Origin: Aplectana chamaeleonis
Taxonomy: Eukaryota > Nematoda > Chromadorea > Rhabditida > Cosmocercidae
Length of the DNA stretch: 64,000 bases
NCBI GenBank assembly: GCA_029168955.1
Contig: JAPDOI010000886.1
Location: 124,001-188,000 of the forward strand
Direction of reading: 5' to 3'
A program made the position numbers and the translations under genes. Positions 22,590-32,149 of this stretch are shown piece after piece; within the stretch, counting starts at the first letter, position 1; every line of letters begins with the position of its first letter. The notes beneath the pieces were generated by a model, which saw nothing but the letters and a program-made list of their open reading frames with translations, was not told the DNA's origin and did no database searches.

Positions 22590-23317
22590 TTAAATTCAGC
22601 AACCTATATTTCTACTATTCTAATTGTAGGTGAACAATCATGATACACTTTTAACATTCGTTCGTGAATTTCTTTTGGTGCTACACCTTCGAAAAATAAG
22701 AATTTCATCACTGCACGATATTCAATTTTTCCATTGCTCTGACACGGCGACAATAAATGGCTTGTAAACAAAGAATGAATTGACAGATTGAAATGAAACT
22801 TCACATACGTTCATATGTAGAGTGCACCAACAAAACAAAAAAGAATTGGGCTAGTAGAAACGCCCTCTCTCATCGAACGACAAAACTTATTGAACAACCT
22901 GGTAAAGTATACAGTGCGTTGCAAAATTATACGACATACCCCAATTTTCGCGATTCCAAACTTCGCGTGATTTAAGGAGACAGACGGTTAACGCCAATCG
23001 ATGAAGCACCCTCGAAAACCCCTGGGTACGAATCTTCATGGAATTAGAGCAACTGGCAGGAATCTGGCAACGGAAATTGTCAAAAACGACCGTTGCAAAA
23101 TTATACGACATAGCTGACGTTCTCGTAGAAATTTCTTTTCTACACCATCTGTATCAGTTCATTCATGGTAAAAACCATTATGAACATCAAGTTAATAGTT
23201 TTCAAAATTGCCTTGATGCCCAACCACTTCGAAAACTCTTTTTGGTATGTTTCAATCCAGCTTTTTGTAAACGCCCCTTCCAATATGCGCACATTCGCTT
23301 ATAACGGCTAGTTTTAA

Positions 23318-23806
23318 GGCAGTGTCCACGATAAAAACCATGTCTGATTCTCTGGTGGAGATCGGCAGCTGCGGGGCCTAGCGCGACCCTATCGTTGGAA
23401 AAACTAAGAAAAATGAGCTCGGAACGGTCCCCTACGGCCCCAAAGTTGGACACCCGTCAGCTCATCACACCCCAGATGCACTTTCCACGCCCACCGACGT
23501 TAACAAAGGAATGCTTGAGATCGTGAGATGAGCGATGGTTTTCGATCGATCAATAGCCCCGTTCTTCCCTTCATTCTCAACTTCTCTGTTCATTCACGTC
23601 AGCTCACATACATCGGCTGCAAAAGACGGAAGTTACAAGCCTCGGACAACTCGTCCACCATGCTTTCCTAGCTCAATTTTTGAGGGACCATAACTCCGTT
23701 CCTAGAAGGTCTTGCACGATTTCGAAAACATAATTGGAAGCAGCATGGGACCGTCTTCAAGATAGGCGGAGAAGCAGAAAAACGATTCTTATCGTGAACA
23801 CTGCCT
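23318..23806. mobile_element. TTAA-flanked MITE, family A, copy 2
   Basis: It begins GGCAGTGTCCACGATAAAA (the first A of the family end is missing) and ends ATCGTGAACACTGCCT. TTAA is at 23314-23317 and 23807-23810. The interior matches 7961-8445 in the opposite orientation. It interrupts the left arm of the Tc1-like palindrome; the right arm lacks it at the matching place (about 24625), so it is the younger insertion. Confidence 0.88.
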
Positions 23807-23869
23807 TTAAGCGAAACCATACACTCGTATTGTCTTCTCTGGTTGTATATTTAAAGCTCAGGAGGTATA

Positions 23870-24124
23870 TCAAGCGTTTTCCTCTGTGTTAAGGTTCTGC
23901 GAACCGGCCGGCCATTCTAGCAAATTGGCAGGATCGGTCTGGAACCAAGCTTGCGTCGTTCTACTGAGAAGAAGTGAAGGCGGATACGGACTAGAAAGAA
24001 CTGGAAATGATTTCCTGACACAGTCTGATAATCTGTGAGGTTCATAGATCATGTCCCAAAACCTGGTCCACCACCCGAATCCGGGTCGACACATTTTTCT
24101 TTCTCCTCGAAAGTTCCTACTCAA
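23870..24124 (-). pseudogene. Tc1-type transposase fragment, left arm
   Basis: The minus-strand frame contains TTQAWFQTDPANLLEWPAGS followed by Q-N-L-N-T-E-E-N. The expected Tc1 family order here is a W-F motif, LLEWP and DLNPIEN. The N-terminal DNA-binding domain and first catalytic region are absent, and DLNPIEN has become QNLNTEEN. It is the mirror image of the fragment at 24460-24681. Confidence 0.75.
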
Positions 24125-24459
24125 GGATAGTTCTGATCCATAGGTGGATCCTTCGAAACCCTTTCTTATCGGTCGAAAGCAAGCTCAGTCCGAACGAGCC
24201 TGAAATATTCTTATCTATTTAATTATTTTAACTAAGTATTCTAAGCACTGGAGAGATCTACAAAAGAACCCACACTTATCTTCGTGAAGGAACTCTGGAG
24301 GAGAATGTGTGTGGAAAAAATAATGTATAGACCCAGATTCAGGTGATGTGGCAAGCTGGACCAGGTTTTCGCGACATGACCTGTGAACCTCACTGATTAT
24401 CAGATTGTGTCGGAATTTCATTTTCAGTTCTTTCTAGTCGGTATCCGCCTTCACTTCTT

Positions 24460-24681
24460 GTCAATAGGACGACGCAGGCTTGGTTTCAGGCCAATCATCC
24501 CAATTCGCTAGAATGGCCAGCCGGCTTGCAGGACCTTAACCCAGAGAAAAACTTTTGGTATCTTCCCGAGCTCCTAGTATACAATCAGAGGAGAAAGTAC
24601 CAGTGTGTGGTTTCCCTCAAACTAGCCGTTATAAGCGAATGGGCGCAGATTGAAATGGGCTTTCACAAAAAGCTGGGTTGA
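24460..24681 (+). pseudogene. Tc1-type transposase fragment, right arm
   Basis: The 73-codon plus-strand frame reads TTQAWFQANHPNSLEWPAGL, then QDLNPEKNFW. This retains the shape of the last catalytic block (LEWP and DLNP-EN) of Tc1-like transposases. It has no start codon and lacks everything upstream. It then runs into the terminal arm. Confidence 0.78.
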
Positions 24682-25511
24682 AACATACCAAAAAGAGTTT
24701 TCGAAGTGGTTGGGCATCAAGGCAATTCTGAAGACTATTAACTTGATGTTCATAATGGTTTTTACCATGAACGAACTGATACGGAGGGTCTAGAATTGCA
24801 ATTTCTGCGAGAACGTCAGCCATGTCGTATAATTTTGCAACGGTCGTTTTTGACAATTTCCGTTGCCAGATTCCTGCCAGTTGCTCTAATTTCATGAAGA
24901 TTCGTACCCAGGGGTTTTCGAGGGTGCTTCATCGATTGGCGTTAACCGTTTGTCTCCTTAAATCACGCGAAGTTTGGAATCGCGAAATTTGGGGTATGTC
25001 GTATAATTTTGCAACGCACTGTAGTGCATATCTGTCCATTTTTCGGGATCGATTTCTATATGTATCCAGATGGTCTACTGAAGTTGCATAGTTGGTCATT
25101 CATTAAGACAGAATCTCTCTGAAAATGATTCTCTGGAACCAAATGTGTTTCCGAGACTCTAGGGAAGTTTGACATTTTTTGAAAATTTCCGCGTTTCGCG
25201 TTCCGAAAACCAAAGTTCCGCGCATTTTTGGGCGTTTCGCACCCGATATCCGAAACCGAGAAAAAAATTTTTCTTCCGAAACCCGAAAACCGATTTTCGA
25301 AATTTTGAATATTTATTCCGCTCATCCCTGATGCCGATGATGTGGGGTAGGCTCGTCCACCGTGAAAAGACAAGAAAGTTCAGGCTTCAAATTTGGCCTA
25401 GAACAGAGTTTTTTTGCGATTTTTTCTTATAGGTTCTACTACTCTATACCCAGAAAAGGGTTCAGAGAGAAAAAGAAGACGAGCATATTTGAGCGCGACC
25501 ACTGCCTTTAA

Positions 25512-25800
25512 GAAGAATGATGAAACGCTGCAAATGCGGCGGTGGCGGAGAAAACGTTCTCGATCGTTATTACCGCTATAGCGGCGTTTGCCGCGTTTTA
25601 CTGTCTCGTTACCAGTTCCGATCGCGAATCGATTTCGCCAGCATTCTCGTGTGCAAAGAAGTTGGTTGCCAATTTACGGCTAATTTTCTAGTAATCCAAA
25701 ACACTGGCTTCATTGTTGCTCGAAAGCGGCATTTTCCGCGGTGGCAGAAGGGCGTAAGGGTTTCAAGCTCGAGTGTTCAGCCCTGCCCCCTTCTCACCTT
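25512..25800. other. No gene recognised
   Basis: A 143-codon plus-strand frame (25517-25948) begins here with a C-K-C-G-G-G-G start, but it overlaps a second frame. Its second half lies in the dispersed ~0.7-kb repeat, whose other copy does not preserve the frame. I regard it as chance. A family A-like end (AGGCATCGTTCACGATGAAT) lies at 25803, next to a TTAA, and is cut off at about 25850. Confidence 0.4.
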
Positions 25801-25842
25801 AAAGGCATCGTTCACGATGAATTTCGTTTTCGAGTTTCCCAT

Positions 25843-26535
25843 ATATACTCAGACGTTCGCTGTTGTCTACAGGACGTCGATCCGCCCAGAAAGAGTTACC
25901 GCTGGCGAACAGGCAGCTCTACGCGGGGTCGTACCGGTGTGCTGTTGAGCAGGGGGCGACGGGCTGTTAAACAGCCCATCGACCGGCAATCCCGCCGAGT
26001 GCCTTAAATCGACGCAGACCGAGTTGTTGTCCACAGGACGTCAATTCGGGATGTCTACGGCTGCGCAGGTCGATGGGCTGTTCTACAGAACATTCGCGGG
26101 AGGGGCGGTGGCAGCGTCCATCAATCGATGTATCACGAAGATCGTGCCGTCCAAGTTCTCATTTTCGGTATGATGCTGTAGAGTTCTATGGTAATTCTTC
26201 TTGTTTTTTAATCATAAGAGATCTGTGATTCGTTTTTTAATTACGCCTTCCCGTGGAAGGGGTGTTGGTGGCATGCCGAGAGATGCACCTCGCAAAGTTC
26301 CCCGTGACGGACCCGAAGGTTTCCGTGGTTTACGGAGCTTTCAGCAACTGCCTTCGTAGGCAGATTTTGATTTTTTCCATCCCTTTATGTGTGTCATTTG
26401 CGTCATTTTTAGTTGTTTGTCAGGAATCTCTGATCATTCGGGGGTGTTTATTTACCCTGATTCCCATCCATGTTGTCAATACTCGAGGAAAGGTAAATGT
26501 AGCGAGATGAAAAATTGTAGATTAAAAAAAATAAG
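25843..26535 (+). repeat. Dispersed ~0.7-kb repeat, copy 1
   Basis: It starts CTCAGACGTTCGCTGTTGTC and matches 28620-29340 in the same orientation over its whole length. Landmarks are GGGCGACGGGCTGTTAAACA, CGATGGGCTGTTCTACAG, CTTCGTAGGCAGATTT and CCCATCCATGTTGTCAATAC. The same CTCAGACGTTCG end occurs inverted at 33444-33455 and 33670-33681 and again near 57880. I know no protein family for the open frames in it. Confidence 0.75.
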
Positions 26536-26689
26536 CGTAGTTAGCCGATATCACCTTTTCTGGTTGACAAAGGAAGCCGTTTTAGCGTAGTCCGGGATCA
26601 GCCAAATGGAGTACCTTACGAGCTCAAAAATGTGCGTGCCGAATGCGTGTTGAATATGTATACAACTCGAGTGACCACTCCCATTGAAA

Positions 26690-27130
26690 GAGTGTATTGC
26701 AGGGACACGTGCTCCAAAAAGCAGCGCGTGCTGCAAATTTTACCGTAGGAGCACGTGTTGCAAAATTTAATCGCAGGAGCACGTGCTGCAAGCTAGTCCA
26801 GCGTTATCGTAGCTGCACATCGGCACGCGACGCGCCCGGCACACCGACATGCGACTCGGCCAGCTCGCCGAGCACCATCTGGGGCCGCGATTGGTTGGAC
26901 GAGGTCTCCAGCGGCTGAGCAAGCAAAGCACCGCAAACTAGTGTAATTGAACCAGCGAGGCTGCCGGCATCTGTGTCCCGCCTCAAGAGTTTTCCGCATT
27001 CTTTCCATTTTTGGGAAATCCTTTTTTCATCGAGTTGAATGTGTATCATGCACGCATTGAAAGATTTTCTGTCGGGGCACGTGCTGTAATCTGAAACACT
27101 ATCAGAGCACGTGCTCCCTAGCAGCACGTT
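26690..27130. repeat. Cluster of GCACGTGC palindromes
   Basis: CACGTG cores flanked as GGAGCACGTGCTGCAA or close variants occur near 26704, 26743, 26773, 27077 and 27108, several followed by AAATTT. Positions 26810-26990 between them resemble 200-345. CACGTG is an E-box core, but the spacing and repetition fit a decayed dispersed repeat equally well. Confidence 0.45.
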
Positions 27131-27387
27131 CTCTGACTGTGCTCCTAACCGCCTTGTCTTCGGGTTGAATGCATATTCGGCGCGCATGGAATACGGCGAT
27201 AATCTGGGAGGATGTTCTTGCTACTAGTAGCGGAAAATGTGAGTGACTCCGGTATAATCGTAGCCTGCCTAGACTCACTCTGAAAGAAGTTATGAGCGTT
27301 TTTATAGCTTCGCGGCAAGGTAAGTGTACCCACCATAGAATTTTTAAGGTGTTTTTTTATTTTTCTCCGGATACTGCGATAAACATG

Positions 27388-27555
27388 ATGCCTTATGTAC
27401 TTTGCATGACACCCTGATGACGTCATCAGATGCCCTATGTACTTTAGATGACACCCTGATGACGTCATCAGATGCCTTATGTACTTTGCATGACACCCTG
27501 ATGACGTCATCAGATGCCCTATGTACTTTACATGACATCCTGATGACGTCATCAG
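27388..27555. repeat. 4 x 42-bp tandem array with TGACGTCA palindromes
   Basis: Four units of exactly 42 bp each end in the perfect 16-bp palindrome CTGATGACGTCATCAG (27414-27429, 27456-27471, 27498-27513 and 27540-27555). Units differ only at a few bases (CCTTATG or CCCTATG; TTTGCATG, TTTAGATG or TTTACATG). TGACGTCA is the CRE/bZIP consensus. Frames on both strands are open only because the period is a multiple of three. Confidence 0.95.
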
Positions 27556-27556
27556 A

Positions 27557-27848
27557 AAGTAACAAACTTGTTAGTCCCTTCCCCTGTCCCTTCCCTACGA
27601 AAAAGTACAGCTTACAACGTGTTTTAGCGATTTGATCTACCAACTGATAATATCACTTGATATGATAAACAGTGAGAAGTAAAGTAGTTCACGTTATACT
27701 GTAAGTAACAAACTTGTTATTCACTTTGCCTGTCCCTTCCCATTGAAAAATACAGCCTACAACGTGTTTTAGCGATTTGATCTACCAACTGATAATATCA
27801 CTTGATATGATAAACAGTAAGAAGTAAAGTAGTTAATGTTAAACAGTA
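27557..27848. repeat. 146-bp tandem duplication
   Basis: AACAAACTTGTTA at 27561 recurs at 27707. The sequence between (TACAACGTGTTTTAGCGATT, ACTGATAATATCACTTGATA) is repeated almost without change. It follows directly on the TGACGTCA array. No coding sequence. Confidence 0.9.
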
Positions 27849-27945
27849 AGTACTCTTTGTCTACCTACTCATCAGCCTGTCCACATACCAACTTACCTGC
27901 CTCCCCAACTGATCGCAGTGCCTACTACTAAGGGTGCGTGATGCC

Positions 27946-27980
27946 AGGAACGAGGAACGAGGAACGAGGAACGAGGAACG
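27946..27980. repeat. Microsatellite (AGGAACG)5
   Basis: Five perfect tandem copies of the 7-bp unit AGGAACG, followed by TGAGACGCG. It is a simple repeat and not the nematode telomere unit. Confidence 0.95.
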
Positions 27981-28198
27981 TGAGACGCGTTACAGGCGCA
28001 CAACACGAATTTTAGCTAAGCTTCCGCCGATCTAACTTTGTTATTTTTGAATCGATTTGGCTCAAATTTTGTCAGCGTGTGTCTTCTGGACTCTCTCACT
28101 TATATCCAGAAGGAAATCTCTAAAAATTTTGTTTTACAGGTTTTATAAACTACTTTACCAAAATCTAAGTGATCACAAGTCCCGACCAAAACCAAACC

Positions 28199-28602
28199 TC
28201 TCCCGCCGCTTCGCGGCGGGAGCGATACATGGAACGTAGAAAGAAATCACTAAACTAGTAAAGCGTCAGAAAAATTTTCGAAATACGACGCCCAGATCAG
28301 CTGTAATTTGGTAGTTTCGACCGGTCTTCAAAACCTGATAATAATTTTCATCAGAATAACATTCTGTCATGACGAGGTAGGAAAAAAAAAATTGAAGATT
28401 TGATGTAATGTCAAATTATTCAAATCAGTGCAGAAAAATCATCGGGGAAATTCTCAATAAAGACGGAATCGCGATATTTTGTTCTGCATTTTCCGCGTTC
28501 CGCAGCACTTTCTGCTGTTTTCGGAAGGCGGAACGCGGAAGGTCAAAAACGCGCGAAACTGCGGGTTTTGGAACGCGAAACGCGGAATTTCGCTCATCCC
28601 TG
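28199..28602. mobile_element. hAT-like right end, with adjacent GC hairpin
   Basis: The sequence 28240-28602 is the reverse complement of 8808-9187 and finishes CGCTCATCCCTG. The next 8 bp, ACTGGGAT (28603-28610), would be the target duplication. An unoccupied relative of the flank, ACTGGGAT followed by GGTAATATCAGG, is present at 33213-33232. The left end is not in the window, so this copy is truncated. A strong hairpin, CTCCCGCCGC-TTC-GCGGCGGGAG, lies at its left boundary (about 28200). Confidence 0.75.
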
Positions 28603-28619
28603 ACTGGGATGGTAATATC

Positions 28620-29340
28620 AGGTCTACAGCTCAGACGTTCGCCGTTGTCTACAGGATGTCGATCCGCCCAGAACGAGTCACCGCTGGCGAACAGGCAGCT
28701 CTACGCGGGGCCGTCCCGGTGTGCTGTTGAGCAGGGGGCGACGGGCTGTTAAACAGCCCATCGACCAGCCATCCCGCCGAGTGCCACAAATCGACCTAGA
28801 CCGAGTTGTTGTCCACAGGACGTCGATTCGGGATGTCTACGGCGGTGTAGGTCGATGGGCTGTTCTACAGAACATTCGCGAGGAGGGGTGTTGGTAGCGT
28901 CCATCAATCAATGTATCACGAAGATTTTGCCGTTCGAGTTCTCATTTTTGGTTGTGTTAGATTCGCAATTCGTTCTTTCAAATGATGCTGTAGACTTCTA
29001 TAATAATTCTTCTTATTTTATGATTATGTGAGATCTGTGATTCGTTTTTCAATAACGTCTTTCCGTGGAAGGGGTGTTGGTGTCCTGCCGAGAGGTGGAC
29101 ATAGCCGAGTTCCCCGTGGTGGACCCGAAGGATTCCGTGGTTTACGGAGCTCTCAGCAACCGCCTTCGTAGGCAGATTTCGGTTTTTTCCGTCCGTTTAT
29201 GTGTGTCATTTGCGTCGTCGTTTTAAGATGTTTGAGAGGAATCTCTGCTCATTCGATGGTGTTTATTTACCCTGATTCCCATCCATGTTGTCAATACTCG
29301 GGGAGAAGTAAATGTAGCTAGAAAAAAATGCAGATTTAAA
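28620..29340 (+). repeat. Dispersed ~0.7-kb repeat, copy 2
   Basis: It is closely similar to 25843-26535, with a ~26-bp insertion near 28955. In this copy the upstream flank is GGTAATATCAGGTCTACAG, shared with 33221-33238. The adjacency to a hAT-like right end suggests that the hAT inserted near this repeat. Confidence 0.75.
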
Positions 29341-29344
29341 AAAT

Positions 29345-29500
29345 AGTTTTTACGAAGTATTCGAATTTCGAATATCATTCGGAAGTCCGTTTTCGAAATA
29401 TTTGCATAATATTTGAAAACCCAAATTCTCGAATTTTGAATGATTCGAAATTCCAAAAAGCATTCGAGTAATTTTCGAAAATAACAATTCGGTCCGATGT
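29345..29500. repeat. TTCGAA-rich sequence
   Basis: AGTATTCGAATTTCGAATAT, GTCCGTTTTCGAAATA and related words repeat in both orientations. The same composition is found at 33000-33185, 30095-30550 and 36800-37160. This matches the subterminal repeats of the TATACTT-ended hAT-like elements, but no ends are defined here. Confidence 0.5.
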
Positions 29501-29628
29501 GTACCAAATAGCCTACCTGGAAAAAATTTGGACACGAAGAAACATTTTAGTCTTGATGGTCCACCTACCTTTCTAAGATAGAAAGGTTTTATGATCTGCG
29601 ATTAGGCCAGAGTCACTCACAGCTTTAA

Positions 29629-30067
29629 TGGCAGTGTCCACGATAAAAATCGTTTTCGAGTTTCCACCAGAAAACGGAGGTTTAGAGTCTGACTGTTTCA
29701 TCAGTTAATAAAGAATCATGAAAAACCCTGCGAAACATCCAAAATCAGCTCTTCTTTTCGAAAGCCACACTTCAACGGTGGATGAGTTGCGCGGGCATGG
29801 GCCTGAAGTATACAGCGTGCGAAAATGCGCCCCAATGCTAAAACTCAGGCGCGCTAGCGCTCCAATGCCAATGCAGAAGCGGACCAAACTGTTCCTCGGA
29901 AAACTCGACCGCGAGCGGAAGGGCTAGCGCGAGCGAGACTTCGGAGCCGTATGGGGCTCGTTCGGGCTCGTTTTCTTTCGTTCTTTCGACCTCAGTGCTC
30001 CAGTGAGACCCTGAACTTTCAATTTCCGGCCAAAAACCGAGGATGAAATTTATCGTGGACACTGCCT
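29629..30067. mobile_element. TTAA-flanked MITE (GTGTCCACGAT type)
   Basis: It begins TGGCAGTGTCCACGATAAAA and ends TTTATCGTGGACACTGCCT, with TTAA at 29625-29628 and 30068-30071. The interior differs from family A but starts ATCGTTTTCGAGTTTCC, as does the truncated end at 25803. The interior includes GCGCTAGCGC-type palindromes and no gene. Confidence 0.88.
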
Positions 30068-30085
30068 TTAACTACTAGTAGCGAG

Positions 30086-31112
30086 TATACTTTTACCGAA
30101 TCGAATGATTCGAATATTCATTCGACTGGAAAATTCGACTTCGAACAGTCGAATATTCGAAAGGTGTCAATTTCCGAATAATTCGAAAAACCGAATATTC
30201 GAAAATTGCAAATTCCCGAATTATTCGAAAACCGATTATTCGAAAAGTCGAGTATTCGAAAAAGATTGAAAATGCCAAAGCATAATAGCGAGGGCATCCT
30301 CGCAAGGTACTCCATTTTGCTCATTCCGGACTTCGCTGAAATGGCTTTCCCATCAAGTAGTATATAAAAATTTTCGAATTTCGAATTTTCGAATAAACTC
30401 GAAAATGGTATTTTTCGAATTTCGGATTTTCGAATACATTCGAAAAACTAATTTTTCGAATTTCGAATTTTCGAGTATATTCGAAAATCAAAATTTTCGA
30501 ATTTTCAAATAATTTTTTTCTATTTTTCGGATGATTTTTCTCGAATTCACGAATGATAGTGCTATTTCAAAAAAATAGCTTTGAGCTGTCATTTGCTGTG
30601 ACTATCACTTTGTAGAAACATTCATCGGCCTACCACATTGTTAGGCACGCGCGGGCGTGGCGTTGATGTATTAATGGTCTGACGCCTTGCCCGCGCGTGA
30701 CGCCCACTGCACCATGGCAGAGGCGGCCGTAACAACTTTTTCGTCACTTTCATTATTAATCCGTCTTCAATTTCATTCCGTTTAATAATAATTGTATTTA
30801 GTGCTATCCTCTGCTACTATGATGGTGATCGCAAGTACAGATTTTGCTTGCTCGGCAAAATTAGGACCCATTTTAATCCGCTCCGACATAGCGCCGCCGC
30901 TTGAGTATTAACAGTCTCTGTAAGCGCGTCACGCGTGTTCAGCACAAGACGCTTGGCTTCAGGCGAGACTTGATCACCACTATACCTTTACGGGGAAGCG
31001 CCTTATCGCACCCAAGCGCCAAGACCCCAGCGCCGCTCTCAAGACCTACTACTACGGCGCGGCGCGGCTCAGGGCGAATTTGCTGCCGCCGAGCTTGCAG
31101 GACTTCAGGTGG
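30086..31112. mobile_element. TATACTT-ended repeat with GC-rich half, copy 1
   Basis: It starts TATACTTTTACCG (30086), runs through TTCGAA-rich sequence to about 30550, then GAGCTGTCATTTGCTGTGAC and CATCGGCCTACCACATTGTT, then a GC-rich half ending near 31112 (GCCGCCGAGCTTGCA). The complete order is present inverted at 34195-37170. There it is interrupted by a Penelope-like insertion, which shows that the two halves belong together. No coding sequence. Confidence 0.6.
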
Positions 31113-31245
31113 GGGACAGGGCTGAACACGCTAGCTTGAAACCCCTACGCCCGCCCTTTCACAGTCGCGGAAAATGTCGCTTTTGAGCTACAATGAAGCC
31201 AGTGTATTGGATTACTAAAAAATTAGCCGGAAGTAAGGAGCTTAA

Positions 31246-31819
31246 AGGCAGCGTCCGCGCAAAAAACCACATATGTGTTTTTCTTCTCAATCCAATGTAT
31301 GAACCAAGTGGAGATAGTTGGCGAAGCTTGAGATCTCAGTGTTGCGTATTCATAATGCTATAGGCTCGTGAAAATCGCTCCGTGGTCTGAAAAGGCGTTT
31401 TCCCGGTCGATCATCTAACACGAGGAACAGAAACCCCACGACAGTCTTCGGCCGGCCGCGGAAATCCAATTTTCTAAATTCTTTATTCCGAAGAATCTTC
31501 GAGTTCAGACGTGGATATTGAAAGCCTCCTATTTTTAGATGATCACTGACAGCAGAAAAGCGAAAAGAATTGCGGAACCCAGAAAGTTAAAGGGGCTAAA
31601 CCAATTCAGCCGTTCAAATTTCCGATATTTGTGTAATACACAAGACACACCTGACAGACGTGAGAAAAAGGAGGCTGAATGCTGCGAGATTTTCAAACGA
31701 GTTTTTCTCGGAAACTTGAGTGTTTTGGGTGGTCTCTTCATGATATATGACAACCTGGTAAGCCTACCTGCAGAAAATTGGGAAAAAAAGTAACACGGTT
31801 TTTTGCGCGTACGCTGCCT
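31246..31819. mobile_element. TTAA-flanked MITE (GCGTCCGCGC family)
   Basis: It begins AGGCAGCGTCCGCGCAAAAA and ends TTTTTTGCGCGTACGCTGCCT, with TTAA at 31242-31245 and 31820-31823. GTAAGGAGC also lies on the outer side of both TTAA sites (31232-31241 and 31824-31832). A minus-strand and a plus-strand frame of about 75 codons overlap inside and look spurious. Confidence 0.88.
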
Positions 31820-32149
31820 TTAAGTAAGGAGCGGCAGCAAAGGTATAAAAAGGGCGTCTGGCCAATGGTATAGTTTTGCGACACGAGGTCGCGTCGCTTT
31901 GCACAGCGACAGCGATCGTCTTCCACCCTTTAAATCTGTCGCCGTCGCAGTGCGCTGCACAGTGACAGTGGCAACGACAGGAATAGGCACATATGCAGTA
32001 TGTGAGCCCTCCACGACACGTCGCTGCGACCGACGCGCAACAACTTCCTACGACGGCCAGTGCCATTGCTCCGATGCTGGTCCCGTATTTGTGCTAAATG
32101 TCGTGACTGTCGCTCATGGCAGCGAAAATGTGTACCATTGACCTTATGC

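Larger units (their letters stand above)
11318..22804 (-). pseudogene. Mariner transposase pseudogene, in three pieces
   Basis: The minus-strand N-terminal piece (about 22610-22804) encodes the helix-turn-helix part, with KFLFFEGVAPKEIHERMLKV. The reading frame then crosses the MITE into AEFKCGRTSLEDNPREGRS (about 21990-22047) with the expected mariner order, apart from a stop where a tryptophan is usual. The middle piece has SLTIEQKHIRMRLSQQHLER and ITKDETFVYHHDPESK, which includes the first catalytic aspartate. The sequence resumes at 11829 with CSASKRARVRKS and SVFWNAK; the family expects FWD here, so this second motif appears changed. YSPDSDP and the C-terminal LEDRWSKRINVQGDY follow in different frames. 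At least one stop and two frame changes make it non-functional. Confidence 0.9.
11251..22902 (-). mobile_element. Mariner element, ~1.28 kb net, split by two insertions
   Basis: The terminal inverted repeats start CCAGGTTGTTCAATAAGTTT at 11251 and end with the exact complement at 22902; the match runs about 31 bp. TA flanks both ends (11249-11250 and 22903-22904). Mariner sequence is present in three pieces: 22594-22902, 21661-22051 and 11251-11829. These sum to about 1.28 kb, the usual mariner length. The gaps are a TTAA MITE (22052-22589) and a CCAGG-flanked 9.8-kb element (11830-21655). Confidence 0.93.
22912..25021. mobile_element. Tc1-like long-palindrome element
   Basis: The ends are CAGTGCGTTGCAAAATTATA and the exact complement, with TA on each side (22910-22911 and 25022-25023). 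Inverted arms run inward from both ends to about 24095 and 24325, around a ~230-bp loop. The left arm is lengthened by a TTAA MITE (23318-23806). Both arms contain the same fragment of a Tc1 transposase, one on each strand, so the element looks like a head-to-head fusion of two 3' halves. It sits 9 bp from the mariner end. Confidence 0.88.
8808..25330. mobile_element. hAT-like element with many later insertions
   Basis: The left end is CAGGGATGAGCGG at 8808 and the right end CCGCTCATCCCTG at 25330. ATGCCGAT is perfectly duplicated on both sides. A CAGGG terminus with an 8-bp duplication is the hAT signature. Both subterminal regions are rich in TTCCG and CCGAAA words. No hAT transposase is visible. 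Of the 16.5 kb, about 11.65 kb is the mariner block and about 2.1 kb the Tc1-like element, so the original insertion was at most about 2.7 kb and probably less, because a foldback (9825-11190) also lies inside. Confidence 0.8.
8450..25507. mobile_element. TTAA-flanked MITE, family B, split by a 16.5-kb insertion
   Basis: The left piece is 8450-8807 and the right piece 25339-25507, together 527 bp. The outer ends are AGGCAGTGGTCACG and its family complement GACCACTGCCT, with TTAA at 8446-8449 and 25508-25511. Joined at the 8-bp duplication ATGCCGAT (8800-8807 and 25331-25338), the pieces read straight through the equivalent interior of the 538-bp copy at 22052-22589, in opposite orientation. 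That makes this the outermost and oldest layer of the nested stack. Confidence 0.85.

Noticed and set aside
25517..26007. 143- and 88-codon plus-strand frames as genes
   Set aside because: They overlap in different frames and run across a repeat boundary at about 25843; copy 2 of the repeat does not keep the frames.
27388..27555. CRISPR-like array of palindromic repeats
   Set aside because: The units are contiguous with no unique spacers, the context is eukaryotic, and no cas genes exist. It is a simple tandem repeat.
27946..27980. Interstitial telomere repeat
   Set aside because: The unit AGGAACG is not the nematode telomere unit TTAGGC, and only five copies exist.
28199..28260. Helitron 3' end (strong GC hairpin near CTAG)
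   Set aside because: The hairpin is about 35 bp from the CTAG, not the usual 10-12, and the sequence is explained as the subterminal zone of the hAT-like element with its own 8-bp flank.
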